From Fen-1308 sp035319125 (GTDB taxonomy: Bacteria; Nitrospirota; Thermodesulfovibrionia; Thermodesulfovibrionales; Dissulfurispiraceae): a stretch of DNA of 64,000 nucleotides. The translations under genes and the position numbers were made by a program. Shown piece by piece: positions 52,473 through 60,350 of this stretch (positions within the stretch are counted from its first letter, which is position 1; each line of letters starts with the position of its first letter). Below the pieces are notes generated by a model. It saw nothing but the letters and a program-made list of their open reading frames with translations, was not told the origin of the DNA and did no database searches. The stretch is from contig DATHDG010000011.1 of the NCBI GenBank assembly GCA_035319125.1, positions 93,528-157,527 on the forward strand, given 5' to 3'.

Positions 52473-53989
52473 AGTTCCAGCTCCCCCTCTATCTCTTCCT
52501 GCCTGATGTAATCGAGATGGCCGATAACATCGAAGCGCCCCACGAGTTCCTTGACGCTCTTCATTCCCATCCTCTTCAGTATGGCGATGAGCTGGCGGCG
52601 CCAGGTGAGATACATGTTGACGATGCGCTGTGTAGCCCAGTCGAGCTCCATAAGGTTGGTCAGCTGATCGTCCGTTGTCGCGATGCCCCTTGCGCAGCCG
52701 CGACCCGATTCACAGTGGTGGCAGCGGATGCATTCAAGCGCCACGAGGTCGGCGGTGCCGAGACAGACTCCATCGGCGCCCAGGGCTATTGCCTTCGCCA
52801 TATCGTAGGCGGAGCGTATCCCGCCGCTCGCGATGATAGTTATCTTGTCCCTTATGCCTTCCTCGGTCAAAAATTTGTGCACCTTGGGCACGGCGTACTC
52901 AATGGGCATGGCGATATTCTTCTTTGCAATATCGGGCGCCGCACCGGTCCCGCCGTAGCTCCCGTCGAGCTGTATGATGTGGGCGCCTGCATAATAGCTT
53001 CCCACGGCAACCATGTCCACGTCCGTCGGCGTAGAAACCTTTACGGAGACAAGTGCCTTAGGGTTCGTCTCCTTTATCCAATCGACATGCTTTTTGTGGT
53101 CTTCCACCGAGTAGACGCTGTGGAACGGAAACGGTGAAAACAGGGCGCTCCCCGTGACCGCCTCGCGCATCTTCGCAACGCGCGGCGTCACCTTGTCGCC
53201 CAAAAGATGCCCGCCGAGACCTGGCTTTGCCCCTTGAGCATACTTGAATTCCACTATGCGCACCCTTTTCAGTGTCTCTTCCCTGACGCCGAACAGTCCG
53301 GTTGCAACCTGGGTGATGATGTGATCGTCGTAAGGTATCAGCTCTTCCGGATACCCTCCCTCTCCGGTGCAGCAGAAGGTCTTCAGCGCAGCGGCCGCCT
53401 TCACGCGGGATAACATTGTCACGATACTGACCGACCCGAATGACATACCGCCAAGGTAGAAAGGAACCGGTATCTCGACGCCGGGCCTCGAATCGCCGGA
53501 ATGGTTGAGCTCTATGGCTGTCGATATCTTGTCATCGGAGATCTTCAGCCCTTTTCCTTTAGGGAAGATGAAGCGCAGTTTGTCGAAGCCGCCGCCGGAA
53601 TTTCCTGTCCTGTAATTTAGTCCCTGATATGGGATTTCACCAGTCTCTGCCATATGCCATGTGCTGGCGAGCAGATCGGCTGACCAGCGCCTGTCTCCAA
53701 GTACCTCAAACGAAGGATTCAGGCTTAGATGTATAGCCTTTTCAGGGCATCTGCTGACGCAGTGAAAATCATTTTTGCTGCACGGAAAGCCGAGGCAGAG
53801 ATGGTCCGCTGCGACGCGCGGTTTTCTCGATCCGGCCTTGAACACGCCGTATGGACACAGCGTAACGCACAATCCGCAGTTGTTGCATGACTTGGTCACC
53901 GCTATGCGGTATTTCCCGAGGGCATTGCGGAAGCGGCTCGGCAATTTCTTTACTTCAGGCAGTACGAGTTTTTTTGTCTTCGTTCCCAT
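52469..53989 (-). CDS. FMN-binding glutamate synthase domain protein with N-terminal ferredoxin domain (second copy)
   Basis: A 506-residue relative of the FMN protein at 46956-48614. N-terminal Cys clusters SCNNCGLCVTLCPYGVF and LCLGFPCSKNDFHCVSRCPE (~30-95) precede the FMN barrel. Catalytic elements are intact: CTGEGGYPEELIP, FKYAQGAKPGLGGHLLG, QLDGSYGGTGAAPDIAKK and IASGGIRSAYDMAKAIALGA. Fe-S Cys are in LECIRCHHCESGRGCARGI. It would form the second synthase with the GATase-GXGXG protein next to it. The ATG at 53989 has AGGAG nine bases upstream and is preferred to an earlier start overlapping the preceding gene. It is separated by one base from that gene's stop. Confidence 0.9.
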   Translation of the reverse strand: MGTKTKKLVLPEVKKLPSRFRNALGKYRIAVTKSCNNCGLCVTLCPYGVFKAGSRKPRVAADHLCLGFPCSKNDFHCVSRCPEKAIHLSLNPSFEVLGDRRWSADLLASTWHMAETGEIPYQGLNYRTGNSGGGFDKLRFIFPKGKGLKISDDKISTAIELNHSGDSRPGVEIPVPFYLGGMSFGSVSIVTMLSRVKAAAALKTFCCTGEGGYPEELIPYDDHIITQVATGLFGVREETLKRVRIVEFKYAQGAKPGLGGHLLGDKVTPRVAKMREAVTGSALFSPFPFHSVYSVEDHKKHVDWIKETNPKALVSVKVSTPTDVDMVAVGSYYAGAHIIQLDGSYGGTGAAPDIAKKNIAMPIEYAVPKVHKFLTEEGIRDKITIIASGGIRSAYDMAKAIALGADGVCLGTADLVALECIRCHHCESGRGCARGIATTDDQLTNLMELDWATQRIVNMYLTWRRQLIAILKRMGMKSVKELVGRFDVIGHLDYIRQEEIEGELEL

Positions 53990-53990
53990 C

Positions 53991-55376
53991 TTATAAACTC
54001 CTCCTGCCCAGTGTGGCAAAGATATCTTTTTCCAGGTCTTCGAAGAACATGGCGCGGCCCATTTCTCCGCGCAGCCTTCTCACTTCGCGGATGCCCATTG
54101 CGCCAAGTATCTCGAGCAGCTGGTTGTGCCAGCCCGCCATAAGATTCTTCAGACGCCCCGCGCCCCATTTGGGATCGACACTGTCGAGATCGACAGGGCA
54201 GGCAATGCCTTCCTTACAGCGTCGGCAGACCCTGCACTCCATGGCTACGAGCAGCGGTATATCGATTGACAAAAGGTCCGAACCGCAAATGATCTGCTTT
54301 GCCAGATGCTCGGCCATGGCGATGCCGCCGCCTGAAATGATCGTTATCTGGTCGCGCACTCCCTGCTCAACCAGATGGAGATGTATCTCTTTCATCCGTT
54401 CTTTTATGAAGAGAGGCTTGTCGCTCTTTTCGAGGCCGTATTCATCGGCAACGAGATGTATCACTTCAGCGCCCTGGCTTACCAGCTGCATTATCGTCTT
54501 GGAGGACGCAGGGCTTATATCCAGCCGTATAATTGTAACGAGGCCCGGATATTGCTGTTTCAAGACGTTCTGTGTTGCCATGACATCCTTGCCGAACGGC
54601 AATTCGATCATCCGGAGTGCGCCTAAAATCGCCGGATCTATATCCGATAACTGACAATCGACATGCAGAATGATATTGGAAAGATACTCCTTCATCTCTG
54701 GAGTGAATTCACTATGACTGATTACTGCAAAGGTGCCGAGTGCCTTCGCAGCTTCCAGAAATGCGAGATTGATGCCCTTTCGCGGAGGCGACCACGGGAG
54801 AATGTCGAAAATGATCGGCAGGGGAATTTCCACAACGGGCGGCGGACTGACGGTTAGAGAACCCGCCTGGTCGAATTCCAGCGCCATCAGCTTGCGGCCA
54901 ATGTCGGTTGTGGTGCTTATATATTCGCGACCGTGTATGCCGTCGCGCGTGGGCCGCACGATCTCTGACATGTCTGTCCACATGGCGTCAAACCCCGGGC
55001 CGGAGAACGGACCTCCATAGCCTGCGCCCGATACCGGGATGCGCCCGGCCTCGGCCTGGTACCACAGCCCCGATATGATCTCCGGGGTCCAGTAATGGTC
55101 GCCGAGGGCCTTATATGAAGGATTGAGCCCCTTCTGTATCAATTTGTTTGGGCAGCCCTGAACGCAGCGGAAGCAGTCCTTGCAGACGCTGTCGAGGGAT
55201 TCGAGCATCTGGCGCGGATCGATGCCGCGCTTTTCGTAAACTTTGTATACACAATCTTTCTTGACGCAGCGGGGGCATTTCAGACATCCTTCTTCCCATG
55301 CAATGACTCCCGACTTGGTGATCGACTGAAAGCGGTTGGCTACCTGTCCGGCATGAATATGATATTTTGGGGGCAT
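53991..55376 (-). CDS. degenerate glutamate synthase FMN-domain paralogue with ferredoxin domain
   Basis: A 461-residue protein aligning along its whole length with the FMN protein that follows it (similar Cys-rich N terminus, then the segment LNPSYKALGDHYWTPEIISG versus LNPSFEVLGDRRWSADLLAS). The key barrel loops are lost: where its neighbour has GEGG it has ISHSEFTPEM, where GQGAKPG it has LPFGKDVMAT, and the GGTGA loop is replaced by LVADEYGLEKSDKP. The last phosphate-binding strand (IISGGGIAMAEHLAKQIICG) and Fe-S Cys (CRVCRRCKEGIACPV) remain. It is probably not a glutamate synthase, but an electron-transfer or structural subunit. AGGAG precedes the ATG. It lies ten bases after metF. Confidence 0.85.
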   Translation of the reverse strand: MPPKYHIHAGQVANRFQSITKSGVIAWEEGCLKCPRCVKKDCVYKVYEKRGIDPRQMLESLDSVCKDCFRCVQGCPNKLIQKGLNPSYKALGDHYWTPEIISGLWYQAEAGRIPVSGAGYGGPFSGPGFDAMWTDMSEIVRPTRDGIHGREYISTTTDIGRKLMALEFDQAGSLTVSPPPVVEIPLPIIFDILPWSPPRKGINLAFLEAAKALGTFAVISHSEFTPEMKEYLSNIILHVDCQLSDIDPAILGALRMIELPFGKDVMATQNVLKQQYPGLVTIIRLDISPASSKTIMQLVSQGAEVIHLVADEYGLEKSDKPLFIKERMKEIHLHLVEQGVRDQITIISGGGIAMAEHLAKQIICGSDLLSIDIPLLVAMECRVCRRCKEGIACPVDLDSVDPKWGAGRLKNLMAGWHNQLLEILGAMGIREVRRLRGEMGRAMFFEDLEKDIFATLGRRSL

Positions 55377-55386
55377 ATGCTTGCTC

Positions 55387-56307
55387 CTAAACCTGAGGTC
55401 TCGGGGAGAGCTTTGCCTCCTGGACTATTTGCGGCACTATCTCTTCCCATTCGATCGCCATGATATGGACCCCGCGGACGCCTTTGATGGCCTGAAGCTC
55501 CTGGATGGTTTCGACTGCTATCTTCATCCCTTCCTGCCGCTGTTCCTTTTGGGGTACCGACCCCATTCTCTTTATTATTTCTTCAGGCACATCCATGCCG
55601 GCCACGTTCTTTGCCATGTACTCCGCCATTCTCACGGATTTGAGGGGCGTGATGCCGCCGAGGATGTAGACCTTGCCGTCAACACCGGAGTCTCTCACCA
55701 TTCCCATCCACTCTTTAAAGCGCTTGATGTTGTAGATGCACTGCGTCTGAATGAATTCTGCACCTGCGTCCGCTTTCGTCGCCAGGCGGGAGGCCCGGTA
55801 TTTCAACGGATCTGCAAAGGGGTTTTCAACAGCCCCGATGAACAGTTGCGGAGGCTGGGTCAGTTTTTCGCCTCCGATTACTTCACCGGCATCCCTCATT
55901 CTGCGCACTGTCTGGACGAATTGAATCGAGTCGATATCAAAGACCCCTTTTGCCTGGGGCTGGTTGCCGAAGGATTGGTGGTCGCCTGAAAGACAGAGTA
56001 TGTTCCGTATGCCGAGGGCGGATGCGCCCAGGACGTCAGACTGAAGCGCAATGCGGTTGCGGTCGCGTGTTACCATCTGCAGCACGGGGTCGATCCCTTC
56101 CGCGATAAGCAGTGCACAGGCTGCAAGGCTGCTGAGACGCACTACGCCTGTCTGGTTGTCAGTGACATTGACGCTGTCCACATGCCCTTTCAGAATCCTT
56201 CCCTTGCTTTTTACCGCCTCGGGGTCAGCGCCTTTCGGAGGGCCGCATTCGGCTGTTACGGCAAAATTTCCACTCTGCAATATCTTCTTAAGCCGGCTTT
56301 CGGTCAT
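55387..56307 (-). CDS. metF: 5,10-methylenetetrahydrofolate reductase
   Basis: A 306-residue MTHFR TIM barrel. It reduces methylene-THF to methyl-THF, either for methionine or in the methyl branch of the Wood-Ljungdahl pathway. Seen: FAVTAECGPPKGADPEAVKS (catalytic Glu region, ~14-33), SVNVTDNQTGVVRLSSLAAC, VTRDRNRIALQSDVLGASAL, the FAD-binding ILCLSGDHQSFGNQPQAKGV, GAEFIQTQCIYNIKRFKEWM and YILGGITPLKSVRMAEYM. The ATG at 56307 overlaps the metV stop (TGATG); a longer frame to 56391 would lie inside metV. Pairing with metV marks the ferredoxin-linked or bifurcating type of MTHFR seen in acetogens, not the NADH-dependent E. coli type. Confidence 0.93.
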   Translation of the reverse strand: MTESRLKKILQSGNFAVTAECGPPKGADPEAVKSKGRILKGHVDSVNVTDNQTGVVRLSSLAACALLIAEGIDPVLQMVTRDRNRIALQSDVLGASALGIRNILCLSGDHQSFGNQPQAKGVFDIDSIQFVQTVRRMRDAGEVIGGEKLTQPPQLFIGAVENPFADPLKYRASRLATKADAGAEFIQTQCIYNIKRFKEWMGMVRDSGVDGKVYILGGITPLKSVRMAEYMAKNVAGMDVPEEIIKRMGSVPQKEQRQEGMKIAVETIQELQAIKGVRGVHIMAIEWEEIVPQIVQEAKLSPRPQV

Positions 56308-56975
56308 CACGATCTCTGGTCCTCCCGGTATATTTTCCTCGGCCCCTTGCCCTGTTGCTTCGACCAGTCGGCAGGCGGATGGACCTTGCATAACAGGTCA
56401 AGACGGCCCATATCTTCAAGTCGGGTGACAATCAGTTGCCACGCGCAGGGCACGTCAGGGTCCACCTCGCAACGGTCGGTCCTGGATCCGCCGCAGGGCC
56501 CGTTGAACAGCCCTTTGGCGCATCTGGTTACAGGGCACACGGCAGCGAAGTAACCGAGCTTGCAGTCGCCGCAGCCCCGGCAGTTCTCGATCCAGAGGCC
56601 GGCTTCTTTCGTCTGTCCGATGAATGTCGTATTCAGGGCCGGAAGGATGAGCACTTTAGGGAAAACCTCGGCAACCGCCTGAACACCTGCTCCGCATCCC
56701 AGCGAGAGGACTGCGTCATACTGGCCGATCACGTCTGTCAGCTGATCTATGAATTCGTAGACGCACTGGCGGTCCAGAGTCATCTCCTTTATTTCAATAT
56801 CCTTGCCGGAGGCTTTGGCATCCATACGAAGCGCAGATGCAAGGAGTCCAACCTCTTTTTCGCCACCAGAGGCGCACTCGGCTACGCAGGACCCGCAGCC
56901 TACTATGAGCACCTTTTTGTATGGGGCTATCATTTCCTTGATTTCCGATATCGGTTTTCTCTCAGCAGTAATCAT
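56307..56975 (-). CDS. metV: MetV, Fe-S/zinc subunit of methylenetetrahydrofolate reductase
   Basis: A 222-residue MetV-type protein. The N-terminal half has VLIVGCGSCVAECASGGEKE and LSLGCGAGVQAVAE. The C-terminal half has the Cys cluster NCRGCGDCKLGYFAAVCPVT (~132-151) and then RCAKGLFNGPCGGSRTDRCE, the signature of the MTHFR C-terminal domain family. In acetogens MetV binds MetF and passes electrons from Fe-S partners to its flavin. AGGAG lies eight bases before the ATG. It is placed between the MvhD-like gene (33 bases upstream) and metF (overlapping stop/start), the same order as mvhD-metV-metF linkage in some acetogen operons, except that no hdrABC genes are present. Confidence 0.93.
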   Translation of the reverse strand: MITAERKPISEIKEMIAPYKKVLIVGCGSCVAECASGGEKEVGLLASALRMDAKASGKDIEIKEMTLDRQCVYEFIDQLTDVIGQYDAVLSLGCGAGVQAVAEVFPKVLILPALNTTFIGQTKEAGLWIENCRGCGDCKLGYFAAVCPVTRCAKGLFNGPCGGSRTDRCEVDPDVPCAWQLIVTRLEDMGRLDLLCKVHPPADWSKQQGKGPRKIYREDQRS

Positions 56976-57008
56976 GCTCTTGCTCCTTTATAGTCAGCCG
57001 TTTATAAA

Positions 57009-57434
57009 TCAGGCCTGTTTTGCCCGCACCGGTGACGGTCCGAGAGTGGCTTCCCTGGCAAGAAGTTCTCTCGCCAGCTTGTCTATTGTCGAAGAGGTCC
57101 CCGCAGGGAGGGCGATCAGTTCTACACGCTCGCGTTCAAGGCCTATCTCGGCAATCAGCTCCTGTGCGTATGCGGTGCGCTTTTTGGCCCTGATATTGCC
57201 TTCGCGGTACTGGCAGGCGCCCTCCGGACAGGTAATGACATAAACCTTGTCGGCTCCTGATTCGAGGGCTCGCATAATGTGAAGGGAATCGGTGCGGCCA
57301 CCGCAGGGCAGCGGGAAAAAGCGTATCCGCGCGCCGAGTTCCTTTTCAAGAGCGCGTCTGTTGACATCCTGTTGCGGGTCTAATTGCTGGCAGAAGAAAA
57401 TAGTGATATTGAGTCCGGCGCTTTTCTGGTCCAT
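57009..57434 (-). CDS. MvhD/FlpD-like hydrogenase iron-sulfur subunit
   Basis: A 141-residue [2Fe-2S] electron-transfer protein. Hallmarks are FFCQQLDPQQDVNRRALEKE, then FFPLPCGGRTDSLHIMRALE and the terminal block VYVITCPEGACQYREGNIRA with KKR. MvhD/FlpD proteins pass electrons between a donor enzyme (hydrogenase, formate dehydrogenase or NADH dehydrogenase) and HdrA of heterodisulfide-reductase-type bifurcating complexes. No HdrA is encoded here; its FAD role might be taken by the GltD-like fusion at the other end of the cluster, which is speculative. The ATG at 57434 has AGAGGA seven bases upstream; a longer frame to 57506 is not supported. It is the first gene of the unit. Confidence 0.9.
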   Translation of the reverse strand: MDQKSAGLNITIFFCQQLDPQQDVNRRALEKELGARIRFFPLPCGGRTDSLHIMRALESGADKVYVITCPEGACQYREGNIRAKKRTAYAQELIAEIGLERERVELIALPAGTSSTIDKLARELLAREATLGPSPVRAKQA

Positions 57435-57457
57435 GAGAGTTCCTCTTGTCCTTTCAT

Positions 57458-57499
57458 AAAAAATGGCGTCCATCCCCCGTCTGCCTGTATTAACGCCAT
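57458..57499 (-). promoter_or_regulatory. terminator-like hairpin in the leader of the mvhD-metVF-glutamate synthase unit
   Basis: On the minus strand ATGGCGT (57499-57493) pairs perfectly with ACGCCAT (57469-57463), followed by a run of U (57463-57458), then the ribosome-binding site of the MvhD-like gene. The upstream neighbour is divergent, so this cannot be another gene's terminator on this strand. It is a candidate attenuator; the large loop (23 bases) could hold an alternative pairing. Confidence 0.55.
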
Positions 57500-57525
57500 A
57501 ATTCAAGCCAATTGCGGCAATTTTT

Positions 57526-57555
57526 ATGATAAAAAGTAGGGTCCCGCTTTGTCAA
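57526..57555 (-). promoter_or_regulatory. promoter of the mvhD-metVF-glutamate synthase unit
   Basis: On the minus strand TTGACA (57555-57550), 18 bases, TATCAT (57531-57526). Predicted start near 57519, leader ~85 bases to the ATG at 57434. Confidence 0.65.
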
Positions 57556-57632
57556 GAAGATCAGCACGGCTGGTCAGTCCGCTAATTTCGTGTAGAATAA
57601 TGAATAGTGCGATCAGTGGAGCCGACGATGCC

Positions 57633-58991
57633 ATGAAAAATGAATCGATTGATCTAACTATAGGGAATATGTGGGCCAACATATGGCATATGTCATGGCC
57701 GATGCTCATTATAATGCTTCTGAACTTCCTTGTGGGCATCGTAGACGTTTATGTCGCCGGTTTCATAAGCCCGCAGGTCCAGGCGGCAGTGGGATATGTC
57801 AGCCAGCTGTCGTTTCTGACAATCATAATCGCCAATGCCATCAGCATAGGCAGCCTTGCGCTTGTGGCGCGAGCCGTCGGGGCCGGAGAGTATACCAGGG
57901 CTGTCGAGGTCGCGAGGCAATCACTCATGTTCGGGGCGATAGTCGCTGTTGCGCTGACGGTCCCCGGCATGATCTTTTATAAGGAAATAGTGTTCCTGGC
58001 CGGCTTCCCGGCTGAGATCAGGGAGATGGCTGGCAACTTTCTGCGCGTCTTTGCCTTGGCCATAGGCTCGAACTACCTGCTGATCATCTCCAATGCGCTG
58101 TTCAGATCATGCGGCGAGGTTAGGAAGCCATTGCTGACGATGAGCGTGGTCAGCATTATCAACATCGTGCTGAATTTCGTCCTGGTATTCGGATTTTTCG
58201 TTTTCCCTGCCCTGGGATATATCGGCATCGCGGTGGCATCCGCAATAGCAGTGACTGTCGGGACCGCAATGAACCTGGCTTTTTTCCGGTTCGGCAGCTG
58301 GTCGCCGATATACAACCGTCCGTGGCAGCTGTCGGGCGAGATCATCAGGAGGGTCTTTGCGATAAGCTGGCCTTCGGCCCTGCTCCAGATCGCCTGGAAC
58401 GCAGGCAGTATCGTGCTCTACAACATCCTGAGCAGGCTGGGGGACGCCTCGATTACGGCGCTTGCAGCCATTACAAACGGCTTCAGGATCGAAGGGGTGA
58501 TTTTTTTGCCGGCGTTTGCGCTCAACATGGCCGCATCCGTCCTGATCGGGCAGAATCTCGGGGCCGGTAACCCGGAACGCGCCGAAAAGGTCGGATGGAA
58601 GATCGGAATGACCGGAGTAGTCCTTATGAGTTCCATGGCGCTGGTCATTTTTATATTGGCGGAAAGGATTGCGTCAGCCTTCTCGGGTAATCCGGCGGTA
58701 ATCGCAGAGACGGTCAGATATCTGCGATTCAACATGGTTTCAGAGCCTTTCATGGCACTGAGCGTCGTCCTGGGCGGCGGACTGCAGGGAGCAGGCGACA
58801 CAAAAGGTACCATGTGGGTGGTCGGCACAGCGATGTGGGCGATAAGGCTGCCGCTGGCGTATGTGCTCGCGCTGGAGCTCGGATACGGGGCGACCGGCGT
58901 CTGGATCGCGATGATAGTCTCGATGTACATCCAGGGAATCCTGATGGTCCGGCGCTTTCGCGGCGGCAAGTGGAAAGAGATCAAGGTGTAG
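57633..58991 (+). CDS. MATE-family multidrug/metabolite exporter
   Basis: From the ATG at 57633 it has 452 residues and about twelve membrane helices in two MatE repeats. The first opens MWANIWHMSWPMLIIMLLNF and LVGIVDVYVAGFISPQVQAA; the second repeat contains ISWPSALLQIAWNAGSIVLY and GLQGAGDTKGTMWVVG. The conserved GQNLGAGNPERAEKVGWK is typical. Such proteins export cationic drugs or metabolites by Na+ or H+ antiport. Earlier in-frame starts (57600, 57549) are possible, but the family usually starts close to the first helix. It is divergent from the mvhD-like gene. Its stop codon lies within the left arm of a palindromic repeat. Confidence 0.88.
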   Translation: MKNESIDLTIGNMWANIWHMSWPMLIIMLLNFLVGIVDVYVAGFISPQVQAAVGYVSQLSFLTIIIANAISIGSLALVARAVGAGEYTRAVEVARQSLMFGAIVAVALTVPGMIFYKEIVFLAGFPAEIREMAGNFLRVFALAIGSNYLLIISNALFRSCGEVRKPLLTMSVVSIINIVLNFVLVFGFFVFPALGYIGIAVASAIAVTVGTAMNLAFFRFGSWSPIYNRPWQLSGEIIRRVFAISWPSALLQIAWNAGSIVLYNILSRLGDASITALAAITNGFRIEGVIFLPAFALNMAASVLIGQNLGAGNPERAEKVGWKIGMTGVVLMSSMALVIFILAERIASAFSGNPAVIAETVRYLRFNMVSEPFMALSVVLGGGLQGAGDTKGTMWVVGTAMWAIRLPLAYVLALELGYGATGVWIAMIVSMYIQGILMVRRFRGGKWKEIKV

Positions 58992-59015
58992 GGGCGTGAT
59001 TCATCGCGCCCCTAC
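58988..59015. repeat. palindromic intergenic repeat, copy 1 (GTAGGGGC family)
   Basis: GTAGGGGCG (58988-58996) and CGCCCCTAC (59007-59015) form a perfect 9-bp stem that can extend inward. The MATE stop codon is inside it. The same outer GTAGGGG/CCCCTAC element brackets copy 3. It may also serve as terminator. Confidence 0.7.
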
Positions 59016-59073
59016 AATAATTTTTGCCATTCGGTTAAATTAAAAGGTAATGCTTTCAGAGACAGGAGAATGA

Positions 59074-60291
59074 ATGCTCAAGCTATATAATACCTTCGGC
59101 AGAAAGATGGAAGCGTTTAAACCGGTCGACAAGAATATAGTCAGTGTCTTTACCTGCGGGCCGTCTGTATATCAACGGGCGCATATCGGCAACATGCGGA
59201 CGTTTCTTTTCGAAGACATAGTTGTGCGATATCTCGAATACTCGGGCTATAAAGTCAGACGCGGCATGAACATCACCGATATCGAAGACAAGGCCCTGCG
59301 CGAGGCCGAGAAGGAAGGGGTCAGCCTAAAGAAGCTTACCGATGTCAATGTCAAGAAGTTCATTGGCGAAATCAGGCTCCTCCGGATGAAGGTGCCCGAT
59401 TATCTTCCCAAAGCATCGGAGCACATAGATCAGGCAGTCGATATCATCGGGAAACTGCTCGAATCAGGGTCGGCCTATTGGTACCAGGGCAACGTCTATT
59501 TCGATCCGCTTAAGTTCAAGGGCTTCGGCAAGCTCTTCGGGCTCGACATGTCCCGCTGGCCGAAGAAGAAAAAAAGATTTCACAAAGACACCTATCCGGG
59601 AATCCAGTGGAACCTCGGCGACTTCATTTTATGGCATGGATACGAGGAAGGCGACGACGTTTATTGGGACACGAAGATCGGGAAAGGACGGCCTTCCTGG
59701 AACATTCAGGACCCGAGCATGATCGTGGATTATTTCAATGATACTCTTTCGATCTATTGCGGCGGTATAGACAACCTGTACCGGCATCACGATTACACAC
59801 TGGCCATTCTTGAATCAATCAGGCCCTTTCCGATGGCGCGCTGCTGGATGCACTGCCAGCATCTCTTTGTGAACGGCCAGAAGATGTCCAAGAGCAAGGG
59901 CAATATTCTTTATGTCGATACGCTGATGTCGCGCGGGTATTCGGCTGCCGAGGTGCGCTTCTTCCTTACGCATGCGCATTATCGCGAGAGGCTGAACTAT
60001 TCGGATAGGCGCATGGAAGAGGCTGCGTCGAAGCTGAAGGAGTTCAGGAGAATGGTTGCTGCAATAAGCAGGCGTGCGGGTAAAATTGCAGCTGTGGAGA
60101 GCAAGATAAGTTCAGCGCTGAAGAAGGTATTTGCCGGAAGGATTGATAATGACCTGGATGTCGGGGGGGCCTTCGACGGGCTGCATGACTTCTTGTCCGG
60201 GCTGGACGTTGATGGAGTCGCGGCTGCCGAGGCGTCCGGGATCATCAGGGCGCTGAAAGAAATCGACCAGGTGTTGCAGGTGGTTTTTTGA
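59074..60291 (+). CDS. cysteinyl-tRNA synthetase-like protein, divergent, incomplete zinc site
   Basis: A 405-residue class I synthetase of the CysRS group (E. coli 461). Present: Cys28 in TCGPSVYQ, HIGN (37-40), the NITDIEDKAL block, KMSKS (KMSKSKGN, from 270) and LNYSDRRMEEAASKLKEFRR. The zinc site is incomplete: E. coli Cys209 (in WHIECSAM) is replaced by Asp213 in WNIQDPSM, and the HHENE element is HHDYT, so the Glu ligand is Thr242. The C-terminal anticodon region is shortened. It could be a divergent functional CysRS or a paralogue acting on free cysteine or another small amine, as MshC does. AGGAGA precedes the ATG. It is flanked by palindromic repeats. Confidence 0.8.
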   Translation: MLKLYNTFGRKMEAFKPVDKNIVSVFTCGPSVYQRAHIGNMRTFLFEDIVVRYLEYSGYKVRRGMNITDIEDKALREAEKEGVSLKKLTDVNVKKFIGEIRLLRMKVPDYLPKASEHIDQAVDIIGKLLESGSAYWYQGNVYFDPLKFKGFGKLFGLDMSRWPKKKKRFHKDTYPGIQWNLGDFILWHGYEEGDDVYWDTKIGKGRPSWNIQDPSMIVDYFNDTLSIYCGGIDNLYRHHDYTLAILESIRPFPMARCWMHCQHLFVNGQKMSKSKGNILYVDTLMSRGYSAAEVRFFLTHAHYRERLNYSDRRMEEAASKLKEFRRMVAAISRRAGKIAAVESKISSALKKVFAGRIDNDLDVGGAFDGLHDFLSGLDVDGVAAAEASGIIRALKEIDQVLQVVF

Positions 60292-60302
60292 CATGATTGC
60301 GG

Positions 60303-60350
60303 GGCGTGATTTATCACGCCAACGCTTTGAGGGCGCAATGAATTGCGCCC
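60303..60350. repeat. paired palindromic intergenic repeats, copy 2
   Basis: Two perfect hairpins: GGCGTGAT/ATCACGCC (60303-60320) and GGGCGCAAT/ATTGCGCCC (60331-60350), followed by CTACAA as in copy 1. They fill the 59 bases between convergent cysS-like and acyltransferase genes and probably act as a bidirectional terminator. Confidence 0.7.
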
